A DNA stretch of 60,187 nucleotides from Verrucomicrobiota bacterium (GTDB lineage: Bacteria; Verrucomicrobiota; Verrucomicrobiia; Limisphaerales; UBA9464): positions 1 through 60,187 of the forward strand of contig VHCG01000021.1 of assembly GCA_016871805.1 (NCBI GenBank), read 5' to 3'. The notes beneath the pieces were generated by a model. The model searched no databases and was not told the DNA's origin. It worked only from the letters and a program-made list of their open reading frames with translations. Shown one piece after another: positions 1 through 10,200 of this stretch; within the stretch, counting starts at the first letter, position 1; each line of letters starts with the position of its first letter. Both the position numbers and the translations under genes were made by a program.

Positions 1-3000
1 GACCTGTCCCTCGTCGAGGGTCTGGTCCGGAATGGCCGCGAAGACCGGAGCGGCGTTGACCTCGTTGACGGTGACGGTGAAGGAGCGGGTGGCGCTGGTG
101 ACGCCGTCGGAGACGGCGACGGTGACGGTGTAGGAACCCGGGCCCTGGGTCTCGGTGGGGTTCCAGGTCAGCACTCCGGCCGAGGTGACGGTCATGCCGG
201 TGGGGCCGGAGGTGAGGGAATACGTGAGGGTCTGGGCCGGGAGGTCGGCGTCAGTGGCCGAGAGGGTGAGGGAGAGCGTGGAGCCTTCCTCGACGGTCTG
301 ATTGTTGATGGCTGTCAGCGCCGGGCTGGCGTTGACCTCGCGCACCGTCACTGTGAAGGAACCGGTGGCTGAGGAGACTCCGTCCGAAACCGCAACAGTG
401 ACGGAGTAGCTGCCCGGGCCCTGTGCCTCCGAGGGCAACCAGGTCAGACGTCCAGCCCCCGTCACCGACATGCCTGAAGGTCCTGAGACCAGAGAGAACG
501 TGAGGTTCTGCGTTGCGGTATCCGCGTCAGTGGCCGTGAGTGTCAGGCCCAGCAATTGCCCTTCGTCCGTGGTGATGTTGGAGACCGGTGCCAGGGCCGG
601 GGAGCTGCTCTGGGACAGAGACAGTGTGATCGAACCGTTCGCCACTGAGCCTCCGGTGTTTTTGCCATCCACCGCGATCTGGTAGGTGGCGCCTGCTGAG
701 GCCGTGAATGACAGCCAGCTTGTTGTTCCGGAGGCTGAGTCATCGTTGCTCGCCACCATGGTCAAGCTGTTGGCCGTTGATCCGGTGTAGACAGCAAGGA
801 GGGTGTCGAAGACACTTCCTGAGGTTTGCAGAACCACAGGTCCGTTGGCGGGTGCCGTCCAAGTCCACCAGACCGATTGGCCGCCTGCGTTGTTGGCGTG
901 ATTCGGTTCCGCGGTTTCCTTCGTGGCATAGAGATTGGACCCGGCTTGCTGCCAGGAACCTCCAGCGACCGCTGCGCGATTCGCGAAGAGGTCGTTGGCA
1001 GGGGGGGCGGCGATGTTCAGCGTGATCGAACCGCTGTCTGCCCCGGACCCGTTGTTGTATCCGTCCACGGCGATCCGATAGGTCGTCCCGCCTGTCGCGG
1101 TGAATTGGACCCGGCTGGTGATGACGTTGGGATACGTCTCGTCGTCGTTGCTCGCGACGAGAGTCAGGCTGTTGACCGCGGTTCCCGTGTAGATGCCGAG
1201 GATGGTGTCGAAAGTGCTTCCCCGGGTGTTGATCGTAGCCGTTCCCGCTGAGGGTGCGGTCCATTTCCACCAGACTGATTTGCCTCCGACATTGTTCGCA
1301 GCGTGGTTTGGTTCACCGGATTCCTTGGTGGCGACCTGATTGTTTCCCGTCGCCTGGATTACATTGCCGGCAAGGTCGGTTGCCGCGCTGAAGTTGTCGT
1401 TGGCTGCAGGGCGCGCGATTGAGAAGGATGTGACGACGGTCTGGGTTGTCTTGGATGGAGCCGACGCCTGGACTGTCAGGACGAGCTGGTCCCGGTCGCT
1501 GGGGACGGTGAACGAGGCGCAGTACAGGTGATCGTTCGCGGTCGTATCCGGAGAAACCCCATCGTTGCGGAAGGTCATCGAGGGGAGGCCCGTGGCGGAA
1601 CCTGTGACCGTGGCATTTCCGATCGCCGTCAGGTCGGTGACCTGGGCCACCAGCTTGACGGATTGACCTGCGATGAGGGAACCGCTCGACGAAACTGAAA
1701 CCTCGAGTGTGCCGTTCGGACTTGCCGTGAGGGCATTGTAGGCATTCACCCGGCCTCCGGTCGCGGATCGGCCATTCAGCGACGCGACGGGAACGGTGGT
1801 GGCCAAGAGGCGCTGACTCAGATCGAAGACGGAGATGCCTGGAAACTTCGAGATTACCAGTGCGGCCACGCCTGCGACGTGGGGCGTAGCCATGCTGGTG
1901 CCGCTGCTCGTCGCATAGGCGTCGTTGGCCGTGTGGTAGGTCGAGTAGATGTCGACGCCGGGAGCCCCGACGTCCACGTTTCGCGACCCGTAATTGGAGA
2001 ATCCCGGCAGGTTGTCGGAACGATCCAGCGCGGCCACGGAAATCACGTTGTCGACGTCGTAGCCCGAGGGGTAGTGGGGGATGACATCCGAGTTGGCGGA
2101 TTCGTTACCGGCCGCGGCCACCAAGAGCACGCCCTCGTTCCGCGCGCGGGTGATGGCGTCCTTGAGGGATGTCTCATATCCCCCTCCGCCCCAGCTGCAG
2201 CTCAGTACCCGGGCTCCTTTTGCGACAGCGAAGTTGATGCACTCGATGGCGTCGCTCGTGAAACCGGATCCTCCGGCATCCATGAACTTCAGGCCCATGA
2301 GGCGCACGTTCCAGGCGACACCAACGTGCGGCCCCGATCCGTTCGCTGCCGCCCCGATCGTCCCGGCGCAGTGGGTTCCATGGCCATTGTCGTCCATGGG
2401 ATTGCCTGAACCGGTGACGGCGTTGATTCCGTAGACATCGTCGACATATCCGTTGCCATCGTTGTCGATGCCATCGGAGGCGAGGGCCCCGGATTCTCCT
2501 GGATTCTGCCACATCTGGGCACTCAGGTCCTGGTGGGTGTAGCGGATGCCGGTGTCGATCACCGCGACGATCACGTCGGTGGATCCGGTCGTGATGTCCC
2601 ATGCCCGCACCGCATCGATGTCGGCTCCGGAAAGACCTCCGCTCTGACCCTGATTGCGGAGTCCCCAGAGCGTCCCATTGGAAAAGGCGCTGTCGTTGGG
2701 CACCGCATCGGCGACATGAAGGTAGTCGGGCTCGACGTAGTCGAAGAGACCCGTCTCCTGGAGCTGTTGGATCCGGGAGAGAAGGTGCTTGCGGCGTTGC
2801 TCGGGAGTGGTTTGCGACCGGGGATCCACCGGGAGTTCCTCATCGAGAACAACAAGGTTGGTTATCCTTGAGAACCGCTTCAGTTCCCTGAGCCCCAGCT
2901 TTCTCAGGCGGGCACCCAGGTCTCCTTCCCGCGGCTGGATGGAGTAGCGCGCGACGATCCGCGTGCGGTGGGCCAGTCCGGCGGGAGTCGGCACCGTCTC

Positions 3001-3114
3001 CGGGGCACGCCGTGGCTGTGGGGAGGCCAGGCCGATCCAAGCCTCAAACAAAGAAACCCAGAACAGCAGCCAACGCGTTGTCGACGGAGCCTTCAACAGG
3101 TGGAACAGCAACAT
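1..3114 (-). CDS. Secreted subtilisin-like (S8) serine protease with C-terminal adhesion-type repeats, 3' end outside window
   Basis: The frame stays open from the ATG at 3114 to the left edge, so at least 1038 codons are present and the C terminus is missing. Residues 1-30 form a hydrophobic signal peptide, followed by a propeptide of about 140 residues. The S8 catalytic domain shows the full triad: Asp187 in VAVIDTGIRYTH, His245 in DDNGHGTHCAGT and Ser407 in SSGTSMATPHVAG. Two tandem domains of about 130 residues follow (about 565-700 and 700-830), each starting with ANDxF and carrying GGxSVWWxWTAP; these resemble PPC-type beta domains. From about residue 838 there are near-identical Ig/cadherin-like (He_PIG-type) repeats of about 90 residues with the signature DGVxSATxSFTVTV. 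It is probably an extracellular protease that attaches to a substrate or the cell surface. The protease call is firm; the target is unknown. Confidence 0.9.
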   Translation of the reverse strand, partial: MLLFHLLKAPSTTRWLLFWVSLFEAWIGLASPQPRRAPETVPTPAGLAHRTRIVARYSIQPREGDLGARLRKLGLRELKRFSRITNLVVLDEELPVDPRSQTTPEQRRKHLLSRIQQLQETGLFDYVEPDYLHVADAVPNDSAFSNGTLWGLRNQGQSGGLSGADIDAVRAWDITTGSTDVIVAVIDTGIRYTHQDLSAQMWQNPGESGALASDGIDNDGNGYVDDVYGINAVTGSGNPMDDNGHGTHCAGTIGAAANGSGPHVGVAWNVRLMGLKFMDAGGSGFTSDAIECINFAVAKGARVLSCSWGGGGYETSLKDAITRARNEGVLLVAAAGNESANSDVIPHYPSGYDVDNVISVAALDRSDNLPGFSNYGSRNVDVGAPGVDIYSTYHTANDAYATSSGTSMATPHVAGVAALVISKFPGISVFDLSQRLLATTVPVASLNGRSATGGRVNAYNALTASPNGTLEVSVSSSGSLIAGQSVKLVAQVTDLTAIGNATVTGSATGLPSMTFRNDGVSPDTTANDHLYCASFTVPSDRDQLVLTVQASAPSKTTQTVVTSFSIARPAANDNFSAATDLAGNVIQATGNNQVATKESGEPNHAANNVGGKSVWWKWTAPSAGTATINTRGSTFDTILGIYTGTAVNSLTLVASNDDETYPNVITSRVQFTATGGTTYRIAVDGYNNGSGADSGSITLNIAAPPANDLFANRAAVAGGSWQQAGSNLYATKETAEPNHANNAGGQSVWWTWTAPANGPVVLQTSGSVFDTLLAVYTGSTANSLTMVASNDDSASGTTSWLSFTASAGATYQIAVDGKNTGGSVANGSITLSLSQSSSPALAPVSNITTDEGQLLGLTLTATDADTATQNLTFSLVSGPSGMSVTGAGRLTWLPSEAQGPGSYSVTVAVSDGVSSATGSFTVTVREVNASPALTAINNQTVEEGSTLSLTLSATDADLPAQTLTYSLTSGPTGMTVTSAGVLTWNPTETQGPGSYTVTVAVSDGVTSATRSFTVTVNEVNAAPVFAAIPDQTLDEGQV

Positions 3115-3486
3115 TGCCGGATAGCACGAGCGGTGCCATGGGATTTTTCAGGGAAAACCCCGTGTCTTTGCAGAGGTTTTCACCTTTGAAAAAGCCGGGT
3201 GATGCAGCGGTCGGCTAGGAAAATTCCCGAGGGGGATTCCGCGGTCTCCGGAATCAGTACAACCCGTTTTCCACCAATAGGATGGATGCTAGTCCAACCG
3301 ATTCTGGGCTGGTGCTGGCGCAAGGCCACCAGTCCCGGCCCATCCGCCGCACGCCGCGAGACGGTGTCCGAAACGAGGCTTGATGTCCTCGGGATGACCG
3401 CAGAGCCTTTCGGAACACTCCCCAAGTCGGTTGCTGCGGTTGCCGTGGAGGTCCTTCTCCGCAGCTCAAACTGGGGTTGATCTACT
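3115..3486. other. Non-coding gap, 372 bp, between divergent subtilase and pseudopilin genes
   Basis: No convincing gene lies here. Base composition is visibly less GC-rich than in the flanking genes. A small perfect inverted repeat (GATTCCG/CGGAATC, 7-base loop) sits at 3235-3255. The gap must hold the divergent promoters of the protease (minus) and the pseudopilin (plus), but no clear -35/-10 pair could be assigned. Confidence 0.6.
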
Positions 3487-4371
3487 GTGAAAATCCGACC
3501 GAAAGACATTGCGTTAGCGTTCACGCTGATCGAATTGCTCGTGGTCATCGCCATCATCGCGATCCTCGCCGGAATTCTCCTTCCTGCGTTGGGGCGGGCG
3601 AAGGATCGGGCCCAGTTGACGATCGATCTGAACAACGTCCGCCAAATCGTCATGGCGAACCAGATCTACGCCACCGACAACCGGGACTACTGTGCCCATC
3701 CGACCTGGGGTGGCGATCTGAGTGGCCCGGATGGCTGGGTCTACGCGACGAAGAACACCGGCCGGATCCCGGGTGGACCCCCGAATCCGGTCTCGGCGGC
3801 GGGCAAGGACGTCAACTCGGCCCAGTTCAGCAACCAGGTCGCCTTCTTCCGGATCAGCCAGCTTGGTCCCATCCTCGGCGACCACAAGATCTGCTGGTGT
3901 CCCAAAGATGTGGCGACCCGTGGGTCGGGCCGCCTGAAGACGCTGTGGCTGGGGCGTCCGCTGAAGCTGACCTCCTACTGCTGGAACGGGACGATCGGGG
4001 GTTACAACAACGTCGGGCGCAATCCGCCCTTCGTGAATGGCGGCACCTACAAGATCAGCGACTTCCTCTCCACCGATTGGCAGCTCTGGGAACAGAACGA
4101 GCTGGATCCATTGAACTTCAACGACGCCTCCAACGTGCCGCCCCCCGGAAACGTCGGGAATGGTGTCTCCATCCGACACGCCGGCACCGCCTCTTGGGGC
4201 GCCGTCAACAATCCCAACGGCAACAGCGGCGTGAAGAACCTCCCCGGAGGCGCGGTGGTCGGCATGTTCGGGGGATCGGCCCAGATGGTGAAATGGAACC
4301 TCTCCTACGACCTCATCAACAAACTCCCGGCGCCCAATGCGATCTTCAACGGCCCGATCTACCGGCCGTGA
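3487..4371 (+). CDS. Type II secretion-type pseudopilin, verrucomicrobial/planctomycetal kind
   Basis: This 294-residue protein starts at a GTG and carries a class III (prepilin) leader. A charged stretch ending at Ala11 precedes [20 protein letters not shown], which would form the N-terminal methylated helix after prepilin peptidase cleavage between Ala11 and Phe12. Residue -1 is Ala rather than the usual Gly. The next segment ([27 protein letters not shown]) matches the large paralogous pseudopilin-like families of the PVC group. The remainder is a soluble domain ending in [10 protein letters not shown], close to the C-terminal end typical of DUF1559-like proteins. No pilus or secretion apparatus gene is adjacent, as is normal for these scattered paralogs. 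The Shine-Dalgarno signal is weak. Family assignment is confident; function is unknown. Confidence 0.88.
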   Translation: MKIRPKDIALAFTLIELLVVIAIIAILAGILLPALGRAKDRAQLTIDLNNVRQIVMANQIYATDNRDYCAHPTWGGDLSGPDGWVYATKNTGRIPGGPPNPVSAAGKDVNSAQFSNQVAFFRISQLGPILGDHKICWCPKDVATRGSGRLKTLWLGRPLKLTSYCWNGTIGGYNNVGRNPPFVNGGTYKISDFLSTDWQLWEQNELDPLNFNDASNVPPPGNVGNGVSIRHAGTASWGAVNNPNGNSGVKNLPGGAVVGMFGGSAQMVKWNLSYDLINKLPAPNAIFNGPIYRP

Positions 4372-4431
4372 CCGTGCGGATGGAGTTTCACGCTTGATGC
4401 ACCCGGGATCCCCCCGAGACTCCCGCCCATC

Positions 4432-5166
4432 ATGGTGACCTCGAAGACGGAGCCCAAGGGGCCGGACTGGTTGACGCTTCCCGAGGGCAGTCGGGTGCTG
4501 CCCTTCCTGGTCATCCTCCTGTTCACCTCGTTGCCCTCCGGCTGGTATTCGGGGGCCGAGTTCTGGAACTACGCGATCAAGATCGTCGTCACCGCTGGTC
4601 TACTGGTCTGGCTGAGGCCCTGGCTTCCCGAGATGAAGTGGGCCGTAAGCCCGGAGGCGCTTGGAGTCGGACTCGCCATCGCCGCGCTCTGGATCGCCTG
4701 TGAGGTCTGGATCCCGACGAGTTCTCAGCTGACGGGCTGGTTCGAGAGCGGTTTCTCGAAGATGCCCAAGGCGACGCTGACCGATCCGTGGAACCCGGTG
4801 GCCTTCTTCAAGGAGGCGCCGGCTGTCGGGTGGGGACTGGTCGGCATCCGGGTCTTCGGACGATCCGTGATCATCCCGATGGTCGAGGAGGTGTTCTACC
4901 GGTCGTTCGTCTACCGGATGCTGATCGACTCGAAGTTCACCCAAGTCGAGCTCTCCACCTACCGTCCGCTCGCCTTCTATGGCACGAGTGCACTGTTCGG
5001 CATCGCCCACGGCGATCTCTGGATCCCGGGTATCCTGTGCGGCATGTCCTACCAATGGCTCGTCCTGCGCAGGAACCGGCTGGGTGACGCCATCACGGCC
5101 CATGCGGTCACGAACCTCGTGATCAGCGTCTGGACCATCCAACGGGGCGAGTGGCGTTTCACCTGA
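4432..5166 (+). CDS. CAAX protease-related CPBP membrane endopeptidase, exosortase-associated type
   Basis: This 244-residue polytopic membrane protein has the CPBP (Abi) glutamic endopeptidase motifs: Glu152-Glu153 with Arg157 in EEVFYRSFVYR, His193 in FGIAHGDLW, and His224/Asn228 in AHAVTN. Length, the early hydrophobic helices and the motif spacing resemble the CAAX prenyl protease-related subfamily found in genomes with PEP-CTERM/exosortase sorting (TIGR03008-like). A PEP-CTERM protein at 51.3 kb agrees with this. It starts 60 bp after the pseudopilin and ends 80 bp before htpG on the same strand. The CPBP family call is firm; the exosortase-linked subfamily is inferred from resemblance and context, and no substrate can be named. 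Confidence 0.8.
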   Translation: MVTSKTEPKGPDWLTLPEGSRVLPFLVILLFTSLPSGWYSGAEFWNYAIKIVVTAGLLVWLRPWLPEMKWAVSPEALGVGLAIAALWIACEVWIPTSSQLTGWFESGFSKMPKATLTDPWNPVAFFKEAPAVGWGLVGIRVFGRSVIIPMVEEVFYRSFVYRMLIDSKFTQVELSTYRPLAFYGTSALFGIAHGDLWIPGILCGMSYQWLVLRRNRLGDAITAHAVTNLVISVWTIQRGEWRFT

Positions 5167-5246
5167 GCCGCGCGGCTCCCCGGTCTCGTGATTGGGGAGG
5201 CCACCCTTGACGCGGGGCGTTTCTGTCGCATAGGGATCGCTTCTCT

Positions 5247-7106
5247 ATGAGCGATTCCGCTGACGCACAAACCGAGAAGCACCATTTCCAGGCCGAGATC
5301 CAGCAGCTGCTGAATCTCGTCATCCACTCGCTGTACACCGACCGCGAGATCTTCATCCGGGAGCTGATCTCAAACGCGGCCGATGCCTGCGAGAAGCTGC
5401 GGTTCATCCAGGCCTCTGGTGGAACGGTGTTCCAGACCGACACCGCTCCCGGGATCAGCCTAGTGACCGATGAGAAGGCAGGCACGGTGACCCTGACCGA
5501 CACCGGCGTTGGGATGACCCGGGAGGAACTCGTCGAGAACCTCGGCACCATCGCCCACTCGGGCACCAAGGCCTTCCTGAAGCAGCTCGCCGAGGAGCAG
5601 AAGCCCGATGCCAAGCTGATCGGCCAGTTCGGGGTGGGTTTCTACTCAGCCTTCATGGCCGCCAAGCGTGTCGTCGTCAGCACTCGGTCCAAGGAGGTCG
5701 ATGGCTCCGGATGGCAGTGGATCAGCGAGGGCGTGGGAGGGTACGAGATCCAGCCTGCCGGGGACCTGCCGCGCGGCACAAAGATCGTCCTCGAGCTCAA
5801 GGACGACGCCAAGGAGTTCGCCGAGGACTACACCCTCGAGCGCCTCGTAAAGCGGTATTCCAGCTTCGTGCCCTTCCCGATCGAGCTGAACGGCAAGCGC
5901 CTCAACACCGTCCAAGCGCTCTGGGCCCGTAGCAAATCCGACATCAAGGAGGAGGAATACCAGGAGTTCTACCGGTTCATCGGACACGACCCCGACGCCC
6001 CATTGATGCGGCTCCACTTCACGGCCGATGCCCCGCTGGCGATCCAGAGTCTGCTCTTTGTCCCGACCAAGAACCTCGAGGCCATGGGGATGGGACGGAT
6101 GGATTCGGAGGCGAACCTCTACTGCCGCAAGGTGCTCATCCAGCCCAAGGCCAAGGGTCTGTTCCCGGACTGGCTCCGGTTCCTCAAGGGGGTCGTGGAC
6201 AGCGAAGACCTCCCGCTCAACATCTCGCGCGAGACCATGCAGGACACCTCGCTCCTGCAGAAACTGAACAAGGTGCTGACCGGCCGCTTCCTCAAGTTTC
6301 TCGGCGAGCAGGCCGAGCAGCAGCCCGAGACGTACGAGAAGTTCCACGCCGAGTACCAGCGGTTCCTGAAGGAAGGCATCGTCACCGACTACCAGCACAA
6401 GGAGGCCCTCTCGAAGCTCATCCGATTCGAGACCTCGGGACTGGACGCCGGGAAGAAGACTTCGCTCGCGGACTATGTGAAGCGGATGCCCTCGGATCAG
6501 AAGGAGATCTATTTCCTGCTCGCCCCCAACCGAACCTCTGCCGAGAGCAGCCCGTACTTCGAGGTCTTCCGGGAACGGCGCTTCGAGGTCCTGATCCTCG
6601 AGGATCCGTGGGACGAGTTCGTGATGGACCACCTCCACGAGTTCGAGGGGAAGCCTCTGAAGTCCGGCGAAAAGGCCGACCTCAACCTGTCGGAGACCCC
6701 GAAGAAGGAAGGAGCGCTTGACGAGGGGTCGGCGAAGTCGTTGGCCCAGTGGATGAAGGAGTCCCTCGGTGATCGCGTGGGCGAGGTGCGGATCTCGAGC
6801 CGGCTGGTCGACAGTCCGGCGGTGGTGGTCGATGCCGACAAGCAGACGTCCGCCAGCATGCGCCGCATCCTCAAGGCAGTCCGCCGCGACGACTCGACCC
6901 CGTCCCCGGACCGGTACGATCTCGAGATCAACCCCTCCCATCCCATCCTCGTGCGCCTGGAGGCGATCCGACAGAAGGACGAGCCCTTGGCCAAGGACGT
7001 CACCGATCAGGTGTTCGACAACGCCCGTGTGGCCGCCGGCATCCTGGAGGATCCGCGCGCCATGCTGGGGCGCCTGAACCAGCTGCTCGAGAAGGTCCTC
7101 CGCTGA
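5247..7106 (+). CDS. htpG: Molecular chaperone HtpG (Hsp90)
   Basis: The cytosolic ATP-dependent chaperone is complete at 619 residues, close to the E. coli length of 624. The GHKL ATP-binding motifs are present: ELISNAADACEKLR at about 39-52, DTGVGM at 85-90 and GQFGVGFYSAF at about 127-136. The middle domain contains LPLNISRETMQ, and the C-terminal dimerisation region ends with LGRLNQLLEKVLR. The first motif has Ala-Ala where Asn-Ala-Ser is more usual. It lies alone on the plus strand between the CPBP protein and a secreted dehydrogenase. No heat-shock promoter could be recognised. Confidence 0.98.
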   Translation: MSDSADAQTEKHHFQAEIQQLLNLVIHSLYTDREIFIRELISNAADACEKLRFIQASGGTVFQTDTAPGISLVTDEKAGTVTLTDTGVGMTREELVENLGTIAHSGTKAFLKQLAEEQKPDAKLIGQFGVGFYSAFMAAKRVVVSTRSKEVDGSGWQWISEGVGGYEIQPAGDLPRGTKIVLELKDDAKEFAEDYTLERLVKRYSSFVPFPIELNGKRLNTVQALWARSKSDIKEEEYQEFYRFIGHDPDAPLMRLHFTADAPLAIQSLLFVPTKNLEAMGMGRMDSEANLYCRKVLIQPKAKGLFPDWLRFLKGVVDSEDLPLNISRETMQDTSLLQKLNKVLTGRFLKFLGEQAEQQPETYEKFHAEYQRFLKEGIVTDYQHKEALSKLIRFETSGLDAGKKTSLADYVKRMPSDQKEIYFLLAPNRTSAESSPYFEVFRERRFEVLILEDPWDEFVMDHLHEFEGKPLKSGEKADLNLSETPKKEGALDEGSAKSLAQWMKESLGDRVGEVRISSRLVDSPAVVVDADKQTSASMRRILKAVRRDDSTPSPDRYDLEINPSHPILVRLEAIRQKDEPLAKDVTDQVFDNARVAAGILEDPRAMLGRLNQLLEKVLR

Positions 7107-7118
7107 CCTGACTCGCCA

Positions 7119-7144
7119 TCGTTCCTTCGGTCGTTCAGGAACGA
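7119..7144 (+). terminator. Possible hairpin terminator after htpG
   Basis: TCGTTCCT (7119-7126) pairs with AGGAACGA (7137-7144) across a 10-base loop, 13 bp after the htpG stop. There is no U-tract, so this is a weak candidate; it could also be a decay-blocking hairpin. Confidence 0.35.
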
Positions 7145-7241
7145 CCAGGAATCCCCCGTTCCCGTTTGCATCCTTCGCCGTTCGTGGACGCGGCCCCACT
7201 CTGGCCTCTCGACTTCCCGGATGATCCGGTATTCTTCCGAC

Positions 7242-10200
7242 ATGACCGCTGTGCCCGTCTGGTTCCGTCCCGTCGCGAACGCCCTGACCGTCATCGGCAC
7301 CGCCAGTGCGCTGGGTGCTTCGGATGAGCTGTCCCTCGGGGTGAGGACCACCGAACCGCTGAGTCCCACCGAGCAACGGGCCCGCTTCCACGTGCCTCCC
7401 GGATTCGAGATCCAGCTCGTCACCCACGAGCCCGACATCCACAAGCCCATGAACTTGGCGTTCGACGCGATCGGACGACTCTGGGTCACCACCTCCATCG
7501 AGTATCCGTGGGCCGCGCCGACGAATCGTGTGGGCCGGGATCGGTTGATGATCTTCGAGGATTTCGGTTCCGATGGCCGTGCGCGGAAGGTCACCCAGTT
7601 TGCCGATGGCCTGAACATCCCGATCGGGGTCTATCCGTTCCGGACGGATGACCGGGGATGGAAGGCGGTCGTGTGGAGCATCCCGAACCTCTGGCTGTTG
7701 GAGGACACCGATGGGGACGGGACCTGTGATCGTCGGACGATCCTCTACGGTCCGTTCGATGCCTCCCGGGACACCCATGGCAACCAGGCGTCCTTCCGAC
7801 GGGGGTTCGACGGCTGGCTGTATGCCACCCATGGGTTCAACAATGACTCCCATGTGACGGCACGGGATGGAAGTCATGTCGATCTCAACTCCGGCAACAC
7901 CTACCGGATCCGCCTAGATGGATCCCGGATCGAGCACCACACCCACGGCCAGGTGAACCCGTTTGGGCTGACCTGGGATCCGAGGGGTAACCTGTACTCT
8001 AGCGACTGCCACACGGCTCCCCTGTACCAGCTGCTGGCTGGGGGATGGTATCCGAGCTTCGGCAAGCCCGACGACGGCCTGGGCTTCGCGCCGGTGATGC
8101 TGGAGCATGCCCACGGCAGCACGGCCATCGATGGGGCCAGCTACTACACCGACGACCTCTGGCCCGAATCCTTCCGGGACACGCTGTTCATCGGGAATGT
8201 CATGACCAGTCGGCTGAATCGCGATGTCGTCTCCTTCTTGGGGTCGACTCCGAAGGCCACCGAGCAGCCGGATTTCCTGACGTCCACCGACCCGTGGTTC
8301 CGTCCTGTCGACACACTGCTGGGACCGGATGGCGCCCTGTACATCGCCGACTTCTACAACCGCATCATCGGACACTACGAGGTCCCGCTCACACATCCCG
8401 GTCGGGATCGCGAACGGGGCCGGATCTGGCGCGTGGTCCATCGGGGGGAGGATGGCAGGCTCCGACTCCGCACTCCGGCGCTCGCCCTGGACCTGCCAGG
8501 GCTCGTCGGCGAGTTGGCTTCGCCCAGCCTGGGACGTCGTCTTCTGGCCTCGGCGGATCTCCAGGACCGGTTTGGTGGGCGGGCCGTCCCAGTCCTGGAA
8601 GAAACCCTCAAGACTCCCGCGAATCCGTTCCAACGTGTCCACGCCCTGTGGTTGCTCCAGCGACTGGGTGCCGACGGGAGGTCTCTCGAATCCACACTGA
8701 CCGATGCGGATCCCTTCGTCCGGGTCCACGGCTTCCGGATGGTCGCCGATCGGGGAGGGTCGATTCCCGACTGGACGCTCCTGGCGAGGAAGGCTGTGAC
8801 CGGCGATCCCGATGGATTGGTCCGCCGCTGTGCTGCTGAAGCCTTGGGTGCCCATCCGCAACCCGCCAACATTCCAGTGCTGCTGGCGGCGTTGGCGACC
8901 GTTCCTGCTGAGGACACCCACCTTCGGTACACCGTCCGGAAGGCGCTCCGGGATCACCTGTCCCAGCCCGAGATCTTCCGTTCCCTCCTCGACCACAAGG
9001 GATCCCCGGAGGAGACCCGGGTCCTGCTGGGGGTCGCTCTGGCGGTGCGGTCCCGGGAGTCGGCCACCTTCCTCCTCGGTCATCTGAATGCCCTCTCCGC
9101 CACGACGGTTCCAACCCTTCAGGCCGCGTTGCAGCATGCCGCCCGATATGCGGATGCCGGGGTGCTGCCCGCCTTGGTGGCGCGGATCCGATCCCAGTAC
9201 CCGACCGATCCTTCGACGCAGCTGGAATTCTTCGGAGCCCTCGAGGAGGGGCAACGCCAGCGGGGTGGTGATAGGCCCGGGGCGCTCTGGGACTGGGGCC
9301 TCGATCTGGTCACCCAGTTGCTGGCATCCGGGAAATCCCCGGGATGGCAGACGGTGCCGTATGGGGAGAAGCCGACGCCGGATCCCTGGGAGTATCAGGA
9401 ACGGTTCCGGTCGGAGGCAGGGACGATCCGGGTCCTCTCCAGCATCGTCCGGGGCGAGTCGTTGACCGGGATTCTCCGGTCGTCCGCGTTCGAGCCCAGC
9501 GATGAGGTCTCGTTCTGGCTGTGCGGTCATGATGGCTATCCCGACAAGCCCGCCGGCCATCGCAACGGGGTCCGGCTTGTGGATGCCGATTCCAGCAGGG
9601 TGCTTCTCGAGGCCTGGGCACCCCGGAGCGATCGGGCGAGTCGGATCGTGTGGGACACCCGCCCTCTCAAGGGGCGTCGCGTACGCCTCGAGGTGGTCGA
9701 TGGCGACACGGGCGACGCCTATGCGTGGCTTGCGGTGGGCGACGTGTCTGGCGCCCCGGCGTTGCCGGAACGGTCGCCGAGGAGCCGTAGCGAGCAGCAG
9801 CTCGCGGCGATCCGTATCGCGGAGCGGTTGGGAGTGGAACCCGCCCATCCTGCCCTCCAGCCCGTGCTGACCCTCTTTCGGGATTCCCGTGCGGACCTTG
9901 CGGTCCGGGCGGCTGGACTCCGTCTCGTCATGCCGGCGCTCCGTGCGGATGCCGACTTCATCGGTGATCCCCAGATTCCGGACGTCTGGCGTCAGCTCGC
10001 CGCGGATGCCGTCACCTCGGGGAATCCCGTGACGCTCCAGGAATTCAGACGGCGTCTCTGGAAGGAAGCTCCCCGTCGGGTCCAGATCCGCGCGGCCCGG
10101 GGATTCGCGGCCGAGTCCCATGGGGTTCGTGAATTCGCTCTGGCGTTGGATCGCGGCGAGATCCCCATCGGGATCCTGAGGGATGGCGCCCTTCGCGAGG

